Shown here one piece after another: positions 43,797 to 54,673 of a DNA stretch of 64,000 nt. Position 1 is the first letter of the stretch; every line of letters begins with the position of its first letter. The translations under genes and the position numbers were made by a program. Location of the stretch: NCBI GenBank assembly GCA_025934375.1, contig JAICYD010000011.1, forward strand, positions 23,000-86,999, in the 5' to 3' direction. Under the pieces are notes generated by a model that had not been told where the DNA came from, did not search any database, and saw nothing but the letters and a program-made list of their open reading frames with translations. The stretch comes from Streptosporangiaceae bacterium (lineage in GTDB: Bacteria > Actinomycetota > Actinomycetes > Streptosporangiales > Streptosporangiaceae).

Positions 43797-44905
43797 AGAC
43801 CAAGGCAGCGGTCGTCTTCGAAACCGGCAAGCCGATGGAGATCGAGGAGCTGGACCTGGACGGTCCCCGGGACGGCGAGGTACTCATCCGGTACCTGTAC
43901 GCGGGCCTATGCCACTCTGACATTCACGTGCAACACGGTGACCTTGAGGCCCGGCTGCCGATGGTGCTCGGTCACGAGGGGGCGGGCATCGTCGAGGAGG
44001 TCGGCCCCGGTGTGACCCGGGTCAAGGCCGGCGACCACGTCGTATGCTCCTTCATTCCCAACTGCGGCACCTGCCGTTACTGCGCGACCGGCCGGCAGTC
44101 CATCTGCGACATGGGCGCGACGATCCTTGAGGGCTACCTGCCCGGGGAGCGGTTCCCCATCTCTGGGCCGCGCGGCCAGTACGGCGCGATGTGCATCCTC
44201 GGCACGTTCAGCCAGTACGGGGTGATCCACCAGAACTCCGTCGTCCGCGTCGACGACGACCTGCCGCTGGACAAGGCCGTGCTCGTGGGCTGCGGCGTCC
44301 CGACCGGCTGGGGGTCGGCGGTCAACACGGCCAACGTCCGCGCCGGGGACACGGTCGCCGTGTACGGCGTCGGCGGCATTGGCATCAACGCGGTGCAGGG
44401 CGCGCGCTACGCCGGCGCGAAGCACGTCGTCGCGATCGACCCGCTGGAGATCAAGCGCGCGAAGGCCCTCGAGCTGGGCGCGACGCACGCGTTCGCCTCG
44501 GCCGCCGAGGCGCAGGAGGCCATAACGTCGATGACGCGAGGCCAGGGCGCGGATTCCGCCATCGTCACCGTGGGCCTCGTGGACGCCCAGGTGGTCGGCG
44601 AGGCGTTCACGGCTGTCGGCAAGGACGGCATCGTCGTCATCACCGGGCTGAACAAGCTGATGGAGCCGACGATCGTGCTCCCCGGCACGATCCTCACCCT
44701 GTTCCGCAAGACGGTGAAGGGCAGCCTGTTCGGCGACTGCAACCCGACCACCGACATCCCGAAGATCTTGGGCCTCTACCAGTCCGGTGACCTCAAGCTC
44801 GACGAGATCATCACCCGGACCTACACGCTGGAGCAGGTCAACGAGGGCTACGACGACCTGCTCAATGGCAAGAACGTCCGCGGCATCGTCGTCCACGAGC
44901 ACTGA
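43793..44905 (+). CDS. Zinc alcohol dehydrogenase, NDMA-dependent type
   Basis: Medium-chain dehydrogenase of 370 residues. Catalytic zinc ligands: Cys in AGLCHSDIHV, His in VLGHEGAGIVEEVG and Cys in VGCGVPTGWGS. The structural-zinc cluster NCGTCRYCATGRQSICD and coenzyme loop VYGVGGIGINAVQGARYAGA are intact. Sequence features match actinobacterial nicotinoprotein (NDMA-dependent) alcohol dehydrogenases, often linked to mycofactocin. Its start overlaps the end of a frameshifted small frame; a strong terminator follows. Confidence 0.92.
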   Translation: MKTKAAVVFETGKPMEIEELDLDGPRDGEVLIRYLYAGLCHSDIHVQHGDLEARLPMVLGHEGAGIVEEVGPGVTRVKAGDHVVCSFIPNCGTCRYCATGRQSICDMGATILEGYLPGERFPISGPRGQYGAMCILGTFSQYGVIHQNSVVRVDDDLPLDKAVLVGCGVPTGWGSAVNTANVRAGDTVAVYGVGGIGINAVQGARYAGAKHVVAIDPLEIKRAKALELGATHAFASAAEAQEAITSMTRGQGADSAIVTVGLVDAQVVGEAFTAVGKDGIVVITGLNKLMEPTIVLPGTILTLFRKTVKGSLFGDCNPTTDIPKILGLYQSGDLKLDEIITRTYTLEQVNEGYDDLLNGKNVRGIVVHEH

Positions 44906-44926
44906 CGCGCGGGCGATAACGCGCAC

Positions 44927-44967
44927 GGCGCTGATCCGGGCGAGCGCGATTCGCCCGGGTCAGCGCC
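44927..44967. terminator. Strong hairpin between convergent genes
   Basis: Seventeen-bp arms 44927-44943 and 44951-44967 pair with one G-U and a 7-nt loop. The structure lies between the alcohol dehydrogenase and MscS stop codons, so it can serve both strands. No clear T tract. Confidence 0.72.
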
Positions 44968-44992
44968 CGCTGCCGGGCTGACCGCTAGGCCG

Positions 44993-46039
44993 TCAGCCGG
45001 GCGTCCCCGCGGGCTGGATGGGGCTGGGGTAGATGATCGTCTGAACCTGGGCGGGGATGTCGATGCCCTCTTTGCGGTAGCGGCTGTGCAGGCGCTTGAT
45101 GAACTCGTGGACGACCAGGTACTGCGCGGTGACCTCGGACGTGCGCAGGCCGACGTTGAAGTTGATGCCAGAGTCGCCGAAGGTGTGGAACCTGACCGTG
45201 GGCTCGTGGGCGGGGACGGCGCCCTCGACCTCTTGCATTACCTCGCGGCCGACCTCGCAGGTGACCCGCTCGACGTGCTCCAGGTCGCTGTCGTAACCGA
45301 CGCCGACCTGGACGGTCACCGACATCTCCTGCTGCGGCAGGTGGTAGTTGGTGACGATCGAGGAGGCGACGGTCGCGTTGGGGACGACGATGATGTTGTT
45401 CGGCAGCTGGCGGATGGTCGTGTTGCGCCAGTTCGTGTCCACCACGAAGCCCTGCATGCCGTTGTCGAGCTGGATGAAGTCGCCCGGCTGGACCTTGCGG
45501 GAGGTCAGGATGTGCACGCCGGCGAACAGGTTCGTCAGCGTGTCCTGCAAGGCGAGCGCGACCGCCAGGCCGCCGACACCGAGCGCGGTGAGCAGCGGCG
45601 TGATGGCCACCCCGAGGCTATTGAGCAGGACCAGCGTGCCCAGTGTCCAGACGATCACCTTGGTGATGCTCACGAAGATCGTCGCCGAGCCCGAGGTGCC
45701 CGCGTGGGAGATGGCTCCGTTGCGCACGACGCCCCCGGCGACTTTGGCGCCGCCGAGCGAGATGACGATGATGATGATCGCGAGCAGCAGGTGGTTGAGG
45801 TCGTGCCGGTAGGCGGTCTCCAGCGGCAGCGCCAGGACCGCGCCCCAGGTGCAGCCCGCCACCGCGCACCACGGGACCACCGTGCGCAGGAAGGCCAGCA
45901 CGATGCTGCGCCAGCGGGTCTTCTCCGCTCTGCGCTCCAGTCTCGCCAAGATCGCCCGGAGTGCCACGGCGCCGATGAGGCCGGCCATGAGGTACGCCGC
46001 CGCCACGAGCCAGGTGTGCGAGCCGACAGCTGATGTCAT
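44993..46039 (-). CDS. Small-conductance mechanosensitive channel (MscS family)
   Basis: Protein of 348 residues: four N-terminal helices, the pore-lining segment ALGVGGLAVALALQDTLTNLFAGVHIL, then the MscS beta domain (VQPGDFIQLDNGMQGFVVDTNWRNTTIRQLPNNIIVVPN) and a C-terminal alpha/beta part. It releases solutes at low osmolarity. Divergent from the lipoprotein gene with 231 nt between them. Confidence 0.94.
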   Translation of the reverse strand: MTSAVGSHTWLVAAAYLMAGLIGAVALRAILARLERRAEKTRWRSIVLAFLRTVVPWCAVAGCTWGAVLALPLETAYRHDLNHLLLAIIIIVISLGGAKVAGGVVRNGAISHAGTSGSATIFVSITKVIVWTLGTLVLLNSLGVAITPLLTALGVGGLAVALALQDTLTNLFAGVHILTSRKVQPGDFIQLDNGMQGFVVDTNWRNTTIRQLPNNIIVVPNATVASSIVTNYHLPQQEMSVTVQVGVGYDSDLEHVERVTCEVGREVMQEVEGAVPAHEPTVRFHTFGDSGINFNVGLRTSEVTAQYLVVHEFIKRLHSRYRKEGIDIPAQVQTIIYPSPIQPAGTPG

Positions 46040-46270
46040 CGTCTGTCCTCACTCGTTCGATCCCGATCTTGCGGCGTCGAGGCTACCCGCAGACGCGGGC
46101 CCTGGTAGGGCAAACCCGCAGGAACGGGGGTCAGGGCCAAGCAGCCTGGCCTCGAATTCGATCCTCCCCACAATGATCCTTTTCGCGACAATCCGTGACC
46201 TGTCGCTGACCTTGCGGCGTAATTGCTACCTTCGTACGGTTCGTCGTACGCAACTCCGGAGGGGGCACAC

Positions 46271-46774
46271 ATGAGCAAGTCGGCCAGAGCCTGCGGCCTC
46301 ATCGTCGCGGCACTGATCGTTTTCCCGGTCGCCGGGTGCAAGGACTCGGGCGGATCGGCCGCCAGCGGCGCCGCGTCGGTGACCGTCAGCGCGAGCGCGC
46401 CCGTCCGCCAGGCGCCCGCCACCAGCCCGCCCGTCGCCAGCGGCACAACGGCCTCACCCAGCCCGTCGCCATCCCCCACGCCGTCAAAGACGCCGACGCC
46501 CATCGCGACGCACGCGCCGGCCGCGCCCCATACGGCCGCGCCAGTCCCCGTCACGGCCACCCGCACCTCGTCGGCCCCCCGGAGGACTTCGTCGCCGCGC
46601 CCGACGCCAACCCATTCCACGGCGGCGTCGTGCTACCCGCTGACCAACGGCGGCAATTGCTACGAGCCGGGCGAGTTCTGCCGCAAGGGCGACCATGGAG
46701 CCCACGGCGTCGCCGGCGACGGGAAGGCAATCGTCTGCGAGGACAACAACGGCTGGCGCTGGGAACCGGTCTGA
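46271..46774 (+). CDS. Lipoprotein with Ser/Thr/Pro linker and Cys-rich C-terminus
   Basis: Protein of 167 residues. ATG 46271 follows GGAGGGGG. A signal peptide with lipobox VAGC (Cys near residue 23) is followed by a long Ser/Thr/Pro/Ala linker (25-115) and a compact C-terminal module CYPLTNGGNCYEPGEFCRKGD...VCEDNNGWRWEP with four cysteines, a module I have seen in other actinobacterial secreted proteins but cannot name. It would be anchored outside the membrane with the Cys module projecting into the wall. Confidence 0.78.
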   Translation: MSKSARACGLIVAALIVFPVAGCKDSGGSAASGAASVTVSASAPVRQAPATSPPVASGTTASPSPSPSPTPSKTPTPIATHAPAAPHTAAPVPVTATRTSSAPRRTSSPRPTPTHSTAASCYPLTNGGNCYEPGEFCRKGDHGAHGVAGDGKAIVCEDNNGWRWEPV

Positions 46775-46822
46775 GGACGTGGGCGTGTACGGCGGCGTCG
46801 CCCGCAATCCGCCGGCCAGCCG

Positions 46823-47296
46823 CTAATCGTTGTGGTCGGCGGCCAGCCACGGGTACCTGGCGGTGTCCAGGCCGGCGTAGTCCGGGTCCAGGTAGATGAA
46901 GCACCGCTGGATCGCCCAGTCGCGGATCTCGAACACATCGCACCAGCGGCCGGCCGCCCACTCGGGCAGGCCGGCCCGCCAGGGGCCGTCCTTGTGCTCG
47001 CCGTGGCTGGTGCCCTCGCAGACGATCATGTCGCCGCCGGAGAAGACCCAGTTGAAGTGCGAGTAGTGGTGGGTGATCGACGTGATGGTCGCGCCCACGT
47101 CGCCGAACAGCTTGCCGATCTCCTCCTTGCCGTTGGCCAGGCCCCACTTCGGGAAGTAGACCTGCGCGTCCTCGGCGAACAGGTCCAGGATGCTCCCCCC
47201 GGTGGAGGTGGTCCCGCCGTTGTCGAACGCCTTCAGGTACTCCAGGGCGACCGACTTCCGCTGCTCATCCGTCATGGTCTCGCGAGATAGGGCCAT
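46823..47296 (-). CDS. NTF2-like/SnoaL-type protein
   Basis: Protein of 157 residues. Helical start (TDEQRKSVALEYLKAFDNGG), then DLFAEDAQVYFPKWG, ITHHYSHFNWVFSGGDMIVCEGTSHGEH and a C-terminal strand set ending YAGLDTARYPWL. The fold of SnoaL-like polyketide cyclases and related ligand-binding proteins is clear; the reaction is not. Unrelated at sequence level to the NTF2-like gene at 10218. Confidence 0.83.
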   Translation of the reverse strand: MALSRETMTDEQRKSVALEYLKAFDNGGTTSTGGSILDLFAEDAQVYFPKWGLANGKEEIGKLFGDVGATITSITHHYSHFNWVFSGGDMIVCEGTSHGEHKDGPWRAGLPEWAAGRWCDVFEIRDWAIQRCFIYLDPDYAGLDTARYPWLAADHND

Positions 47297-48329
47297 GTCT
47301 ACCGCTCCTGTTCCACGCTGAACTGCCGCAGTGCTCCTGCACGCAGGTTAACCCAGGCGCCGTGGCCGGTCACCGGACTCGTGAGCAAGCCGGTGGCATC
47401 CCCGGGAACCGCCCCGTACGCTGGCGGCATGATCTCGGGGAGCCTGGCCGAGCACGCGGCCCTCGTCGCGTTGCTGCGGTCCCGGCCAGACGGCCTGACC
47501 TGGGCGCGGATCACCGCAGAACTACTGGAAGCCGGCCGCGCCGTTGACGTCTGGGAGCGCCACGCGCCCGCCCCCGCGCTGCTCAGCCTCCCCGATGAAG
47601 TCTCAGCGGATTCCGCCGCCCGCGATGTTCAGGCCTGGATCGCGCGGGGGTACCGGCTCATCTCCGTCCTCGACGCGGACTACCCGGAGCGGCTGCGCGG
47701 CATCCACCAGGCGCCCCCGGTGATCTTCACGCTGGGCACCGTCGTGGCCGACGACCCCGCCGTGTCCGTCGTCGGCTCCCGGGCGGCGTCCGCTCGCGGC
47801 ACCGCGATGGCGGCTGACATCGCGCGCGCGCTCGTGGCCCGGCGGCTGACGGTGGTCTCCGGGCTCGCGCGCGGCATCGACACCGCCGCGCACCGGGCCG
47901 CCCTTGACGCGGGCGGGCGCACGGTCGCCGTGATCGGCACCGGGATCAGCCGGGCCTACCCGGCGCAGAACCGCGCGCTTCAAGATGAGGTAGCCCGCCG
48001 CGGCATGGTGCTGTCGCAGTTCTGGCCGGACGCGCCGGCCGACCAGCACGCGTTCCCGATGCGGAACGCCACGATGTCCGGCTACGGCCTGGCTACCGTG
48101 GTGGTCGAGGCGGGCGAGAGAAGCGGGGCGCGCATCCAGGCTCGGGTGGCGGTCGAGCATGGCCGCCCGGTGATCTTGACCGACGCGGTGGTCGCCGGCA
48201 ACGCATGGGCGCGGGAACTGCTCGGCCGGCCGGGGGTCAGCGTCGCCCGCGATGCCGACGGCGTCCTGGACGCAGTCGATCACGTGGTGGCCCTGTGGGA
48301 TGAGCTGCGGAGGCTGGTGACCCCGTTAC

Positions 48330-50470
<2,141 letters not shown>

Positions 50471-50476
50471 CCGGCC

Positions 50477-51214
50477 CTAGTGCGCGAGCACTAGGTAGGC
50501 CAGCCCGGCGACGCCCCGGTAGGCCTCGACGTACTCTCGCTCGCGCTGGTCGAGCCAGTCGCGGATCTGCGCGGCTTTCGGGTGGCCGGGGTTAGCGAGC
50601 AGCCACTCCTGCCGCCCGGCCCGGAAGGTTGACTCGAAGTCATCCCATTCCCGCTGGTCAGCGGCGCTCAGGTGGATGACCCGCCAGCCGGTCGCGCGGA
50701 CCGCCTCCAGCAGCGCGGGTAGCGGCGCCAGCGCGTCCCCGAAGATGGCGAAGGCCGCCTCCGACGGCTCCCGCTCCCAGAACGCGTCCCCGAACAGCAG
50801 CCGCCCGCCCGCCGGAACGACCTCAGCCAAGGTGGTCAGCGCCGCGCGGGTCCCGCCGAACGCGTGCGACGCCCCCACGCACAGCGCCCGGTCGACGGCT
50901 CCGCGCCAGCCCGCCGCGTCCGCCTCCGCGAATTCAACCGCCAGGCCGCGCCGCGCCGCCTGCTGCCTGCCCCGGTCCAGCAAGGTCACGTCGGAGTCAA
51001 CGCCGATTCCGGACGCGCCCGCCCCGGCCCGCGCGACCGCCGTCAGCAGCAGTTCGCCCCACCCGCAGCCCAGGTCCGCGATCCGCTGCCCGGCCCGCAG
51101 GTCCAGCCGGTCCAGCAGCAGTTCCGCGTGCGCCACCGACAGCGCCGTGTTCCACCGCATCCGCGAATACGCTGCCTCGTTAAGGTCATCCGGGTCCGCC
51201 ACGCCAGCCAGCAT
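50477..51214 (-). CDS. SAM-dependent methyltransferase
   Basis: Protein of 245 residues. Motif I RIADLGCGWGELLLTAV, an acidic loop (GIGVDSDVTLLDRGR) and motif III VVPAGGRLLFGDAFWEREP place it in class I small-molecule methyltransferases, close to those that act on small organic molecules. Substrate unknown. Convergent with the aminotransferase (6-nt gap) and 35 nt downstream of the hydrolase on the same strand. Confidence 0.9.
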   Translation of the reverse strand: MLAGVADPDDLNEAAYSRMRWNTALSVAHAELLLDRLDLRAGQRIADLGCGWGELLLTAVARAGAGASGIGVDSDVTLLDRGRQQAARRGLAVEFAEADAAGWRGAVDRALCVGASHAFGGTRAALTTLAEVVPAGGRLLFGDAFWEREPSEAAFAIFGDALAPLPALLEAVRATGWRVIHLSAADQREWDDFESTFRAGRQEWLLANPGHPKAAQIRDWLDQREREYVEAYRGVAGLAYLVLAH

Positions 51215-51249
51215 CCCGCCGCGCCCCCTTGTTGTCGATCAGATTTCCG

Positions 51250-51954
51250 CTACCCCTGTGCGAGGTAGCGGGCGAGGAACTCCTCAGAGGCCACGCGGGC
51301 CTCCTCGGGAAGCTGCCCGTGCTCGCCCGGGTAAGCGTGCAGCCGCTTGTCATCGCTGCCGATCAGCTCATACAGCTCAAATGCCTGCTCGCGCGGAGCA
51401 CGGGTGTCGTCCCAGTTCACCATGAACAGCACCGGGCACTCCACCCGGGCCGCGTCGGCCCGGATGCGGGCACCTGGCGGTGCCGGCCAGTTGGCGTGCA
51501 TCAGCCCCAGCACCGCCGCCTGGAAGCGGGGATCGCCCGCGATGAGCGAGATGCCCAGCGACGCGCCCATGGACATGCCCCAGTAGGCGAGCCTGGCGTC
51601 GTCCACGTCGGCCGCCTCGCGCAGCAGCCCGAGCGCCGCCCGCCAGTCCCGGGCGGTCTCGTCCGGATCGGGGCGCGGCCAGCCCGGCTCCGCGTCGGCG
51701 GCGCGGTGGTCGCCGTGCCCCGGCGCGTCGATCGCCACCGCGTTCCACCCGCACGCCGCGAACCGCCGGGCCAGCGCGAGCGCGTACGGATTGCGCTTGT
51801 GCGACGTGCGGCCGTGCCCGATGAGCACCGTCGCCGTAGGCTTGGGCCGGCCGCTCGGGCTCCACAGCAGCCCCGGCACCCGCCCGCCGTCCGCCGCTGC
51901 CTCGAACCGCCGCTCGAGGACACCGCCCTCATCGTGCCCCCCGCTAAGCGCCAT
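51250..51954 (-). CDS. Alpha/beta hydrolase (dienelactone hydrolase-like)
   Basis: Protein of 234 residues. Oxyanion-region VLIGHGRTSHKRN, nucleophile elbow GMSMGASLG (Ser), acid in FMVNWDDTRAPRE and His in AYPGEHGQLPEE. ATG 51954 has GAGGA upstream. Likely esterase or carboxylesterase of unknown substrate, in a possible operon with the downstream methyltransferase. Confidence 0.88.
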   Translation of the reverse strand: MALSGGHDEGGVLERRFEAAADGGRVPGLLWSPSGRPKPTATVLIGHGRTSHKRNPYALALARRFAACGWNAVAIDAPGHGDHRAADAEPGWPRPDPDETARDWRAALGLLREAADVDDARLAYWGMSMGASLGISLIAGDPRFQAAVLGLMHANWPAPPGARIRADAARVECPVLFMVNWDDTRAPREQAFELYELIGSDDKRLHAYPGEHGQLPEEARVASEEFLARYLAQG

Positions 51955-52157
51955 AGTCCTCACACCGTAAAACACTTCCCCGCGGTCTCGCGCGCGCGAC
52001 ACGGGCACAATGGCCGCTGTCCGATCCGGCATCCCGCGGGTCCTGTCCCGCGCGCGACGACCGCTCCGCGGCCCGCCTCCGTCACCCCGGCCGCGCGCGC
52101 GGCCCACCCCAGCCCCCGCCCGCGCCCCACGGCCGCTGAGTTTTCCGCCGCTAGCCC

Positions 52158-52208
52158 GTCTGAAGTACGGCGCCGTCTGAAGCACAGCGACGCCTGAAGT
52201 ACGCAGAA
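52158..52208. repeat. 17-bp tandem repeat, three copies, upstream of the RibD-like gene
   Basis: CTGAAGTAC, CTGAAGCAC and CTGAAGTAC recur exactly 17 bp apart (52160, 52177, 52194), with partly conserved flanks. The array ends about 20 bp before the RibD-like start and could be an iterated regulator site. Confidence 0.7.
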
Positions 52209-52226
52209 CAGGGGGAAGGGAGACCC

Positions 52227-52784
52227 ATGGGCAGGCTCATTTACAACGCGATCATGTCGCTGGACGGCTACACGGCCGACGCGGACGGGCACTTCGAATG
52301 GGCGGCACCCGATGAGGAGGTGCACGCGTTCGTCAACGAGCTTTTGCGGCCGGTCGGCACCTACCTTTACGGGCGGCGGATGTACGAGACGATGCGGTAC
52401 TGGGAGACCGCGCATGAGGCCCCGGGCCAGCGGCCCGTCTCGCTTGACTTCGCGCGCGTCTGGCAGGCCGCCGACAAGGTCGTGTACTCCACCACGCTCC
52501 CGGCGCCGGCCACCGCCCGGACCCGTGTCGAGCGGGACTTCGACCCCGGACAGGTCCGCAAGCTCAAGGAGGCGGCCGACCGCGACCTCGCCATCGGCGG
52601 CCCGCAGCTAGCCGCCCAGGCGATCGCGGCCGGGCTGGTGGACGAGTACCAGTTCTTCGTCGTGCCCGCCGTCGTCGGTGGCGGCACCCGCGCCCTGCCC
52701 GGCCAGGTCCGGCTGAACCTGGCGCTGGCGCGGGAGCACCGGTTCCGGGGCAGCGCGATCTACCTCTGCTACCGGCCGGCGTAG
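52227..52784 (+). CDS. Dihydrofolate reductase-like/RibD C-terminal domain protein
   Basis: Protein of 185 residues. RLIYNAIMSLDGYTADADG at the N-terminus, LYGRRMYETMRYW in the middle and DLAIGGPQLAAQAIAAGLVDEYQFFVVPAVVGGGTRAL near the end match the YwjB/YyaP-like branch. It binds NADPH and reduces an unknown pterin- or sugar-like substrate. Its start is preceded by GGGGGAAGGGAG. Confidence 0.93.
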   Translation: MGRLIYNAIMSLDGYTADADGHFEWAAPDEEVHAFVNELLRPVGTYLYGRRMYETMRYWETAHEAPGQRPVSLDFARVWQAADKVVYSTTLPAPATARTRVERDFDPGQVRKLKEAADRDLAIGGPQLAAQAIAAGLVDEYQFFVVPAVVGGGTRALPGQVRLNLALAREHRFRGSAIYLCYRPA

Positions 52785-52797
52785 CGGCGCGGCCTCC

Positions 52798-53397
52798 TTA
52801 CGGCAGGACGGTGACTGACGCCAGCGGGGTGTCGACCCATCCGCCGGGGTTGTCATCGGTCACCGAGACCAGCCACTTGGTGCCGGGGTCCATCTCGCTG
52901 ACCGATGGCCAGGCCGTCTGGAACGTGTGTGGCCCGGGCGGCAGCGGCTCGTAGTCGAGGTGGTAGAGCATCTGCTGCTGGTAGAAAGTGCTCCCTGCCT
53001 TCGGCGTGATCTCGGTGAAGGTCACCCACAGGTCGGTGACCTGGACCGAGGAATCCGGGATCGTCATCGTGAGCCTGATGCCGACCGTCTCGCCCCACTG
53101 TCCCGCCTTGACCGTGTACGCGGGCACCGGCGACGGCTTCTCCGGGTACACGCCGTTGTACGCGACGCCGCTGGCCTGCCCGTACATCGAGAACCTGTAG
53201 GGGGCCGTGCCCGGCGCGGCGATGACCGGCCCGGAGACGGCGGGCAGCGGCGCGAACGCGGGTGCCGTCGCGACGGAAACCGCCGGGGTGGCCGCCGACC
53301 CCAGCAGCGCGCTGATGGCGACGAAGATGCCCAACTGCCCGGCGATTGCCGCGCCGATCGCCCAGCCGTGGCTCGCCCGTTTCCCGTTGTCGTCCAT
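52798..53397 (-). CDS. Hypothetical exported protein
   Basis: Protein of 199 residues. A single N-terminal helix (GWAIGAAIAGQLGIFVAISALLG) probably anchors it; the rest is beta-rich (TVGIRLTMTIPDSSVQVTDLWVTFTEITP, WLVSVTDDNPGGW), with the look of a DUF4352-like immunoglobulin fold, but I cannot assign a family. ATG 53397 lies inside the CCATA/TATGG dyad of element A. A GTG/TTG extension to 53433 is possible. Confidence 0.65.
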   Translation of the reverse strand: MDDNGKRASHGWAIGAAIAGQLGIFVAISALLGSAATPAVSVATAPAFAPLPAVSGPVIAAPGTAPYRFSMYGQASGVAYNGVYPEKPSPVPAYTVKAGQWGETVGIRLTMTIPDSSVQVTDLWVTFTEITPKAGSTFYQQQMLYHLDYEPLPPGPHTFQTAWPSVSEMDPGTKWLVSVTDDNPGGWVDTPLASVTVLP

Positions 53398-53439
53398 AGA
53401 CGTATGGTGTCCGAGGTGCACGGCGTACCGCAATGCTTT
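53386..53439. repeat. Element A: first copy of a 54-bp repeated element
   Basis: Matches 37 of 54 positions with element B (54300-54353) without gaps. It contains the dyad CCATA-GACG-TATGG (53394-53407) and a conserved CGCAATGC block. Both copies could encode the start MVxExxxVxQC of a short peptide. Confidence 0.6.
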
Positions 53440-53664
53440 CCAAAGACTCGAAGCGCTGCTATTTCATCGCGGCTGATCACCGCGCCCGCGCTGGCGTTCG
53501 CCGCCGGCGGGCTGCGGGCGCCGGGCGCTGCGCCGGGATGGTCGCCGGGGTGGCCACCGGGTCGCCGCCATCAGCCGGGCCGGCTGAGCCCCGGCTTCCC
53601 CGTGGGGTGGAACTTCGACGCGCCCGGCACGCACGCCATCCTCGTCGCCACGGCGAGCTGGTAG
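53404..53664 (+). CDS. Possible gene remnant or small protein
   Basis: An 86-residue frame from ATG 53404 in element A. Its last 65 codons have third positions above roughly 85% G/C and read naturally (LITAPALAFAAGGLRAPGA; LSPGFPVGWNFDAPGTHAIL), which shadows rarely do. No ribosome site is visible. I read it as the 3' part of a partly deleted gene, or a short secreted protein. Confidence 0.35.
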   Translation: MVSEVHGVPQCFPKTRSAAISSRLITAPALAFAAGGLRAPGAAPGWSPGWPPGRRHQPGRLSPGFPVGWNFDAPGTHAILVATASW

Positions 53665-53758
53665 CACGCGGCACGGTGAGCGCTAGCCTTTTGGCTCAAC
53701 GAAATGACTGGTCCGTCACGTCTACTTTGCGACGGCAGGATGCGGGCCGGAAGTGAGG

Positions 53759-54208
53759 ATGACGATGCGGGGATTCCTAGGCACTCTGGCGAGCGTGACG
53801 GTGACCGCCGCGCTTTTCGCCACCGCCGGCTGCTCGTCGGCGCGGAGCACTACGGGGACACCGCCGACGGTGGCGAATTATCCGGCCATCGTCTTGGACG
53901 AGCACGCCAACCAGTCGACGGTGCGGGTCGTGGTCGGCCGCCGCGTCGAACTGCTGCTGCACAGCTCGTACTGGACCGACTTCGGCAGCTCGCAGTCGGC
54001 CGTGGTCCGGGCCGACGGCTCCGTTCGCACCTTGCCGACCAGCCAGCGATGCGTCCCCGGCGGCGGCTGCAATCCGGTGCTGGCCACGTTCATGGCACAG
54101 AAAGTCGGCACCGCCGTCCTGTCCGCCAGCCGCACGTCGTGCGGCGAGGCCCTCCGCTGCGGCCCCGCCAACAGCCACTACCGCGTCACCATCGTCGTGA
54201 CGCGCTAG
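53759..54208 (+). CDS. Small lipoprotein
   Basis: Protein of 149 residues. Signal peptide FLGTLASVTVTAALFATAGCSS with a lipobox and Cys near residue 24. The mature part is beta-rich with VRVVVGRRVELLLHSSYW, four paired cysteines (RCVPGGGC; TSCGEALRC) and a C-terminal YRVTIVVTR strand, suggesting a small immunoglobulin-like or inhibitor fold. No family assigned. ATG 53759 has GGAAG upstream; 53753 and 53765 are alternatives. Confidence 0.75.
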   Translation: MTMRGFLGTLASVTVTAALFATAGCSSARSTTGTPPTVANYPAIVLDEHANQSTVRVVVGRRVELLLHSSYWTDFGSSQSAVVRADGSVRTLPTSQRCVPGGGCNPVLATFMAQKVGTAVLSASRTSCGEALRCGPANSHYRVTIVVTR

Positions 54209-54299
54209 CCGCGGCCGCGCGGCGACCTCACGGCGCCATGGTGACGGTTGCTATGGCGCTGTCCGCGGGCACTCCGGCCGAGTCGGCGGTCAGGTACCT

Positions 54300-54353
54300 G
54301 TTGTCCGCCATAGGTCTATGGTGGACGAGACACGCGATGTGTCGCAATGCCTT
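54300..54353. repeat. Element B: second copy of the 54-bp repeated element
   Basis: Same layout as element A, with a better dyad (CCATAG at 54308-54313, CTATGG at 54316-54321). It ends 29 bp before the YrhB-like gene. A 28-codon frame from ATG 54318 overlaps that gene's start, so a leader-peptide role is possible. Confidence 0.6.
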
Positions 54354-54381
54354 GCGGAAAAGGGCAGGGGGGGAAGTCGAG

Positions 54382-54663
54382 ATGGTCACCCAAGAAGAAG
54401 CTGAGCGCATCGCGACGAGGTTGATGGGGGCGCCCGCCGACGATGACGAGTACGGCTGGACAATGCAAGAGTTCCGTGCCGGCTGGCTCGTGACCGATAA
54501 ATGGGATGAAGGCGCCCCCATGCCCGGCGCCGGATCCTACGTGGTGGAGCGAGATTCCGGGCTCATGCTGCACTTCCCGTCCTACATCGGGCCCGACCTG
54601 ATCCTGGCCGACTACGACGAGGTCGCCGACGAGGGGTCCCCGCTGCGAGAACCGCTCCGGTAG
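54382..54663 (+). CDS. YrhB/Imm35-like small protein
   Basis: Protein of 93 residues. MVTQEEAERIATRLMGAP followed by MQEFRAGWLVTDKW, YVVERDSGLMLHFPSYIG and DLILADYDEVADEG matches the YrhB/Imm35 fold, found in immunity proteins of polymorphic toxin systems and in chaperone-like YrhB. No toxin gene is intact next to it. A GGGGGGAAG site precedes the ATG. Confidence 0.65.
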   Translation: MVTQEEAERIATRLMGAPADDDEYGWTMQEFRAGWLVTDKWDEGAPMPGAGSYVVERDSGLMLHFPSYIGPDLILADYDEVADEGSPLREPLR

Positions 54664-54673
54664 CGAACCACTG

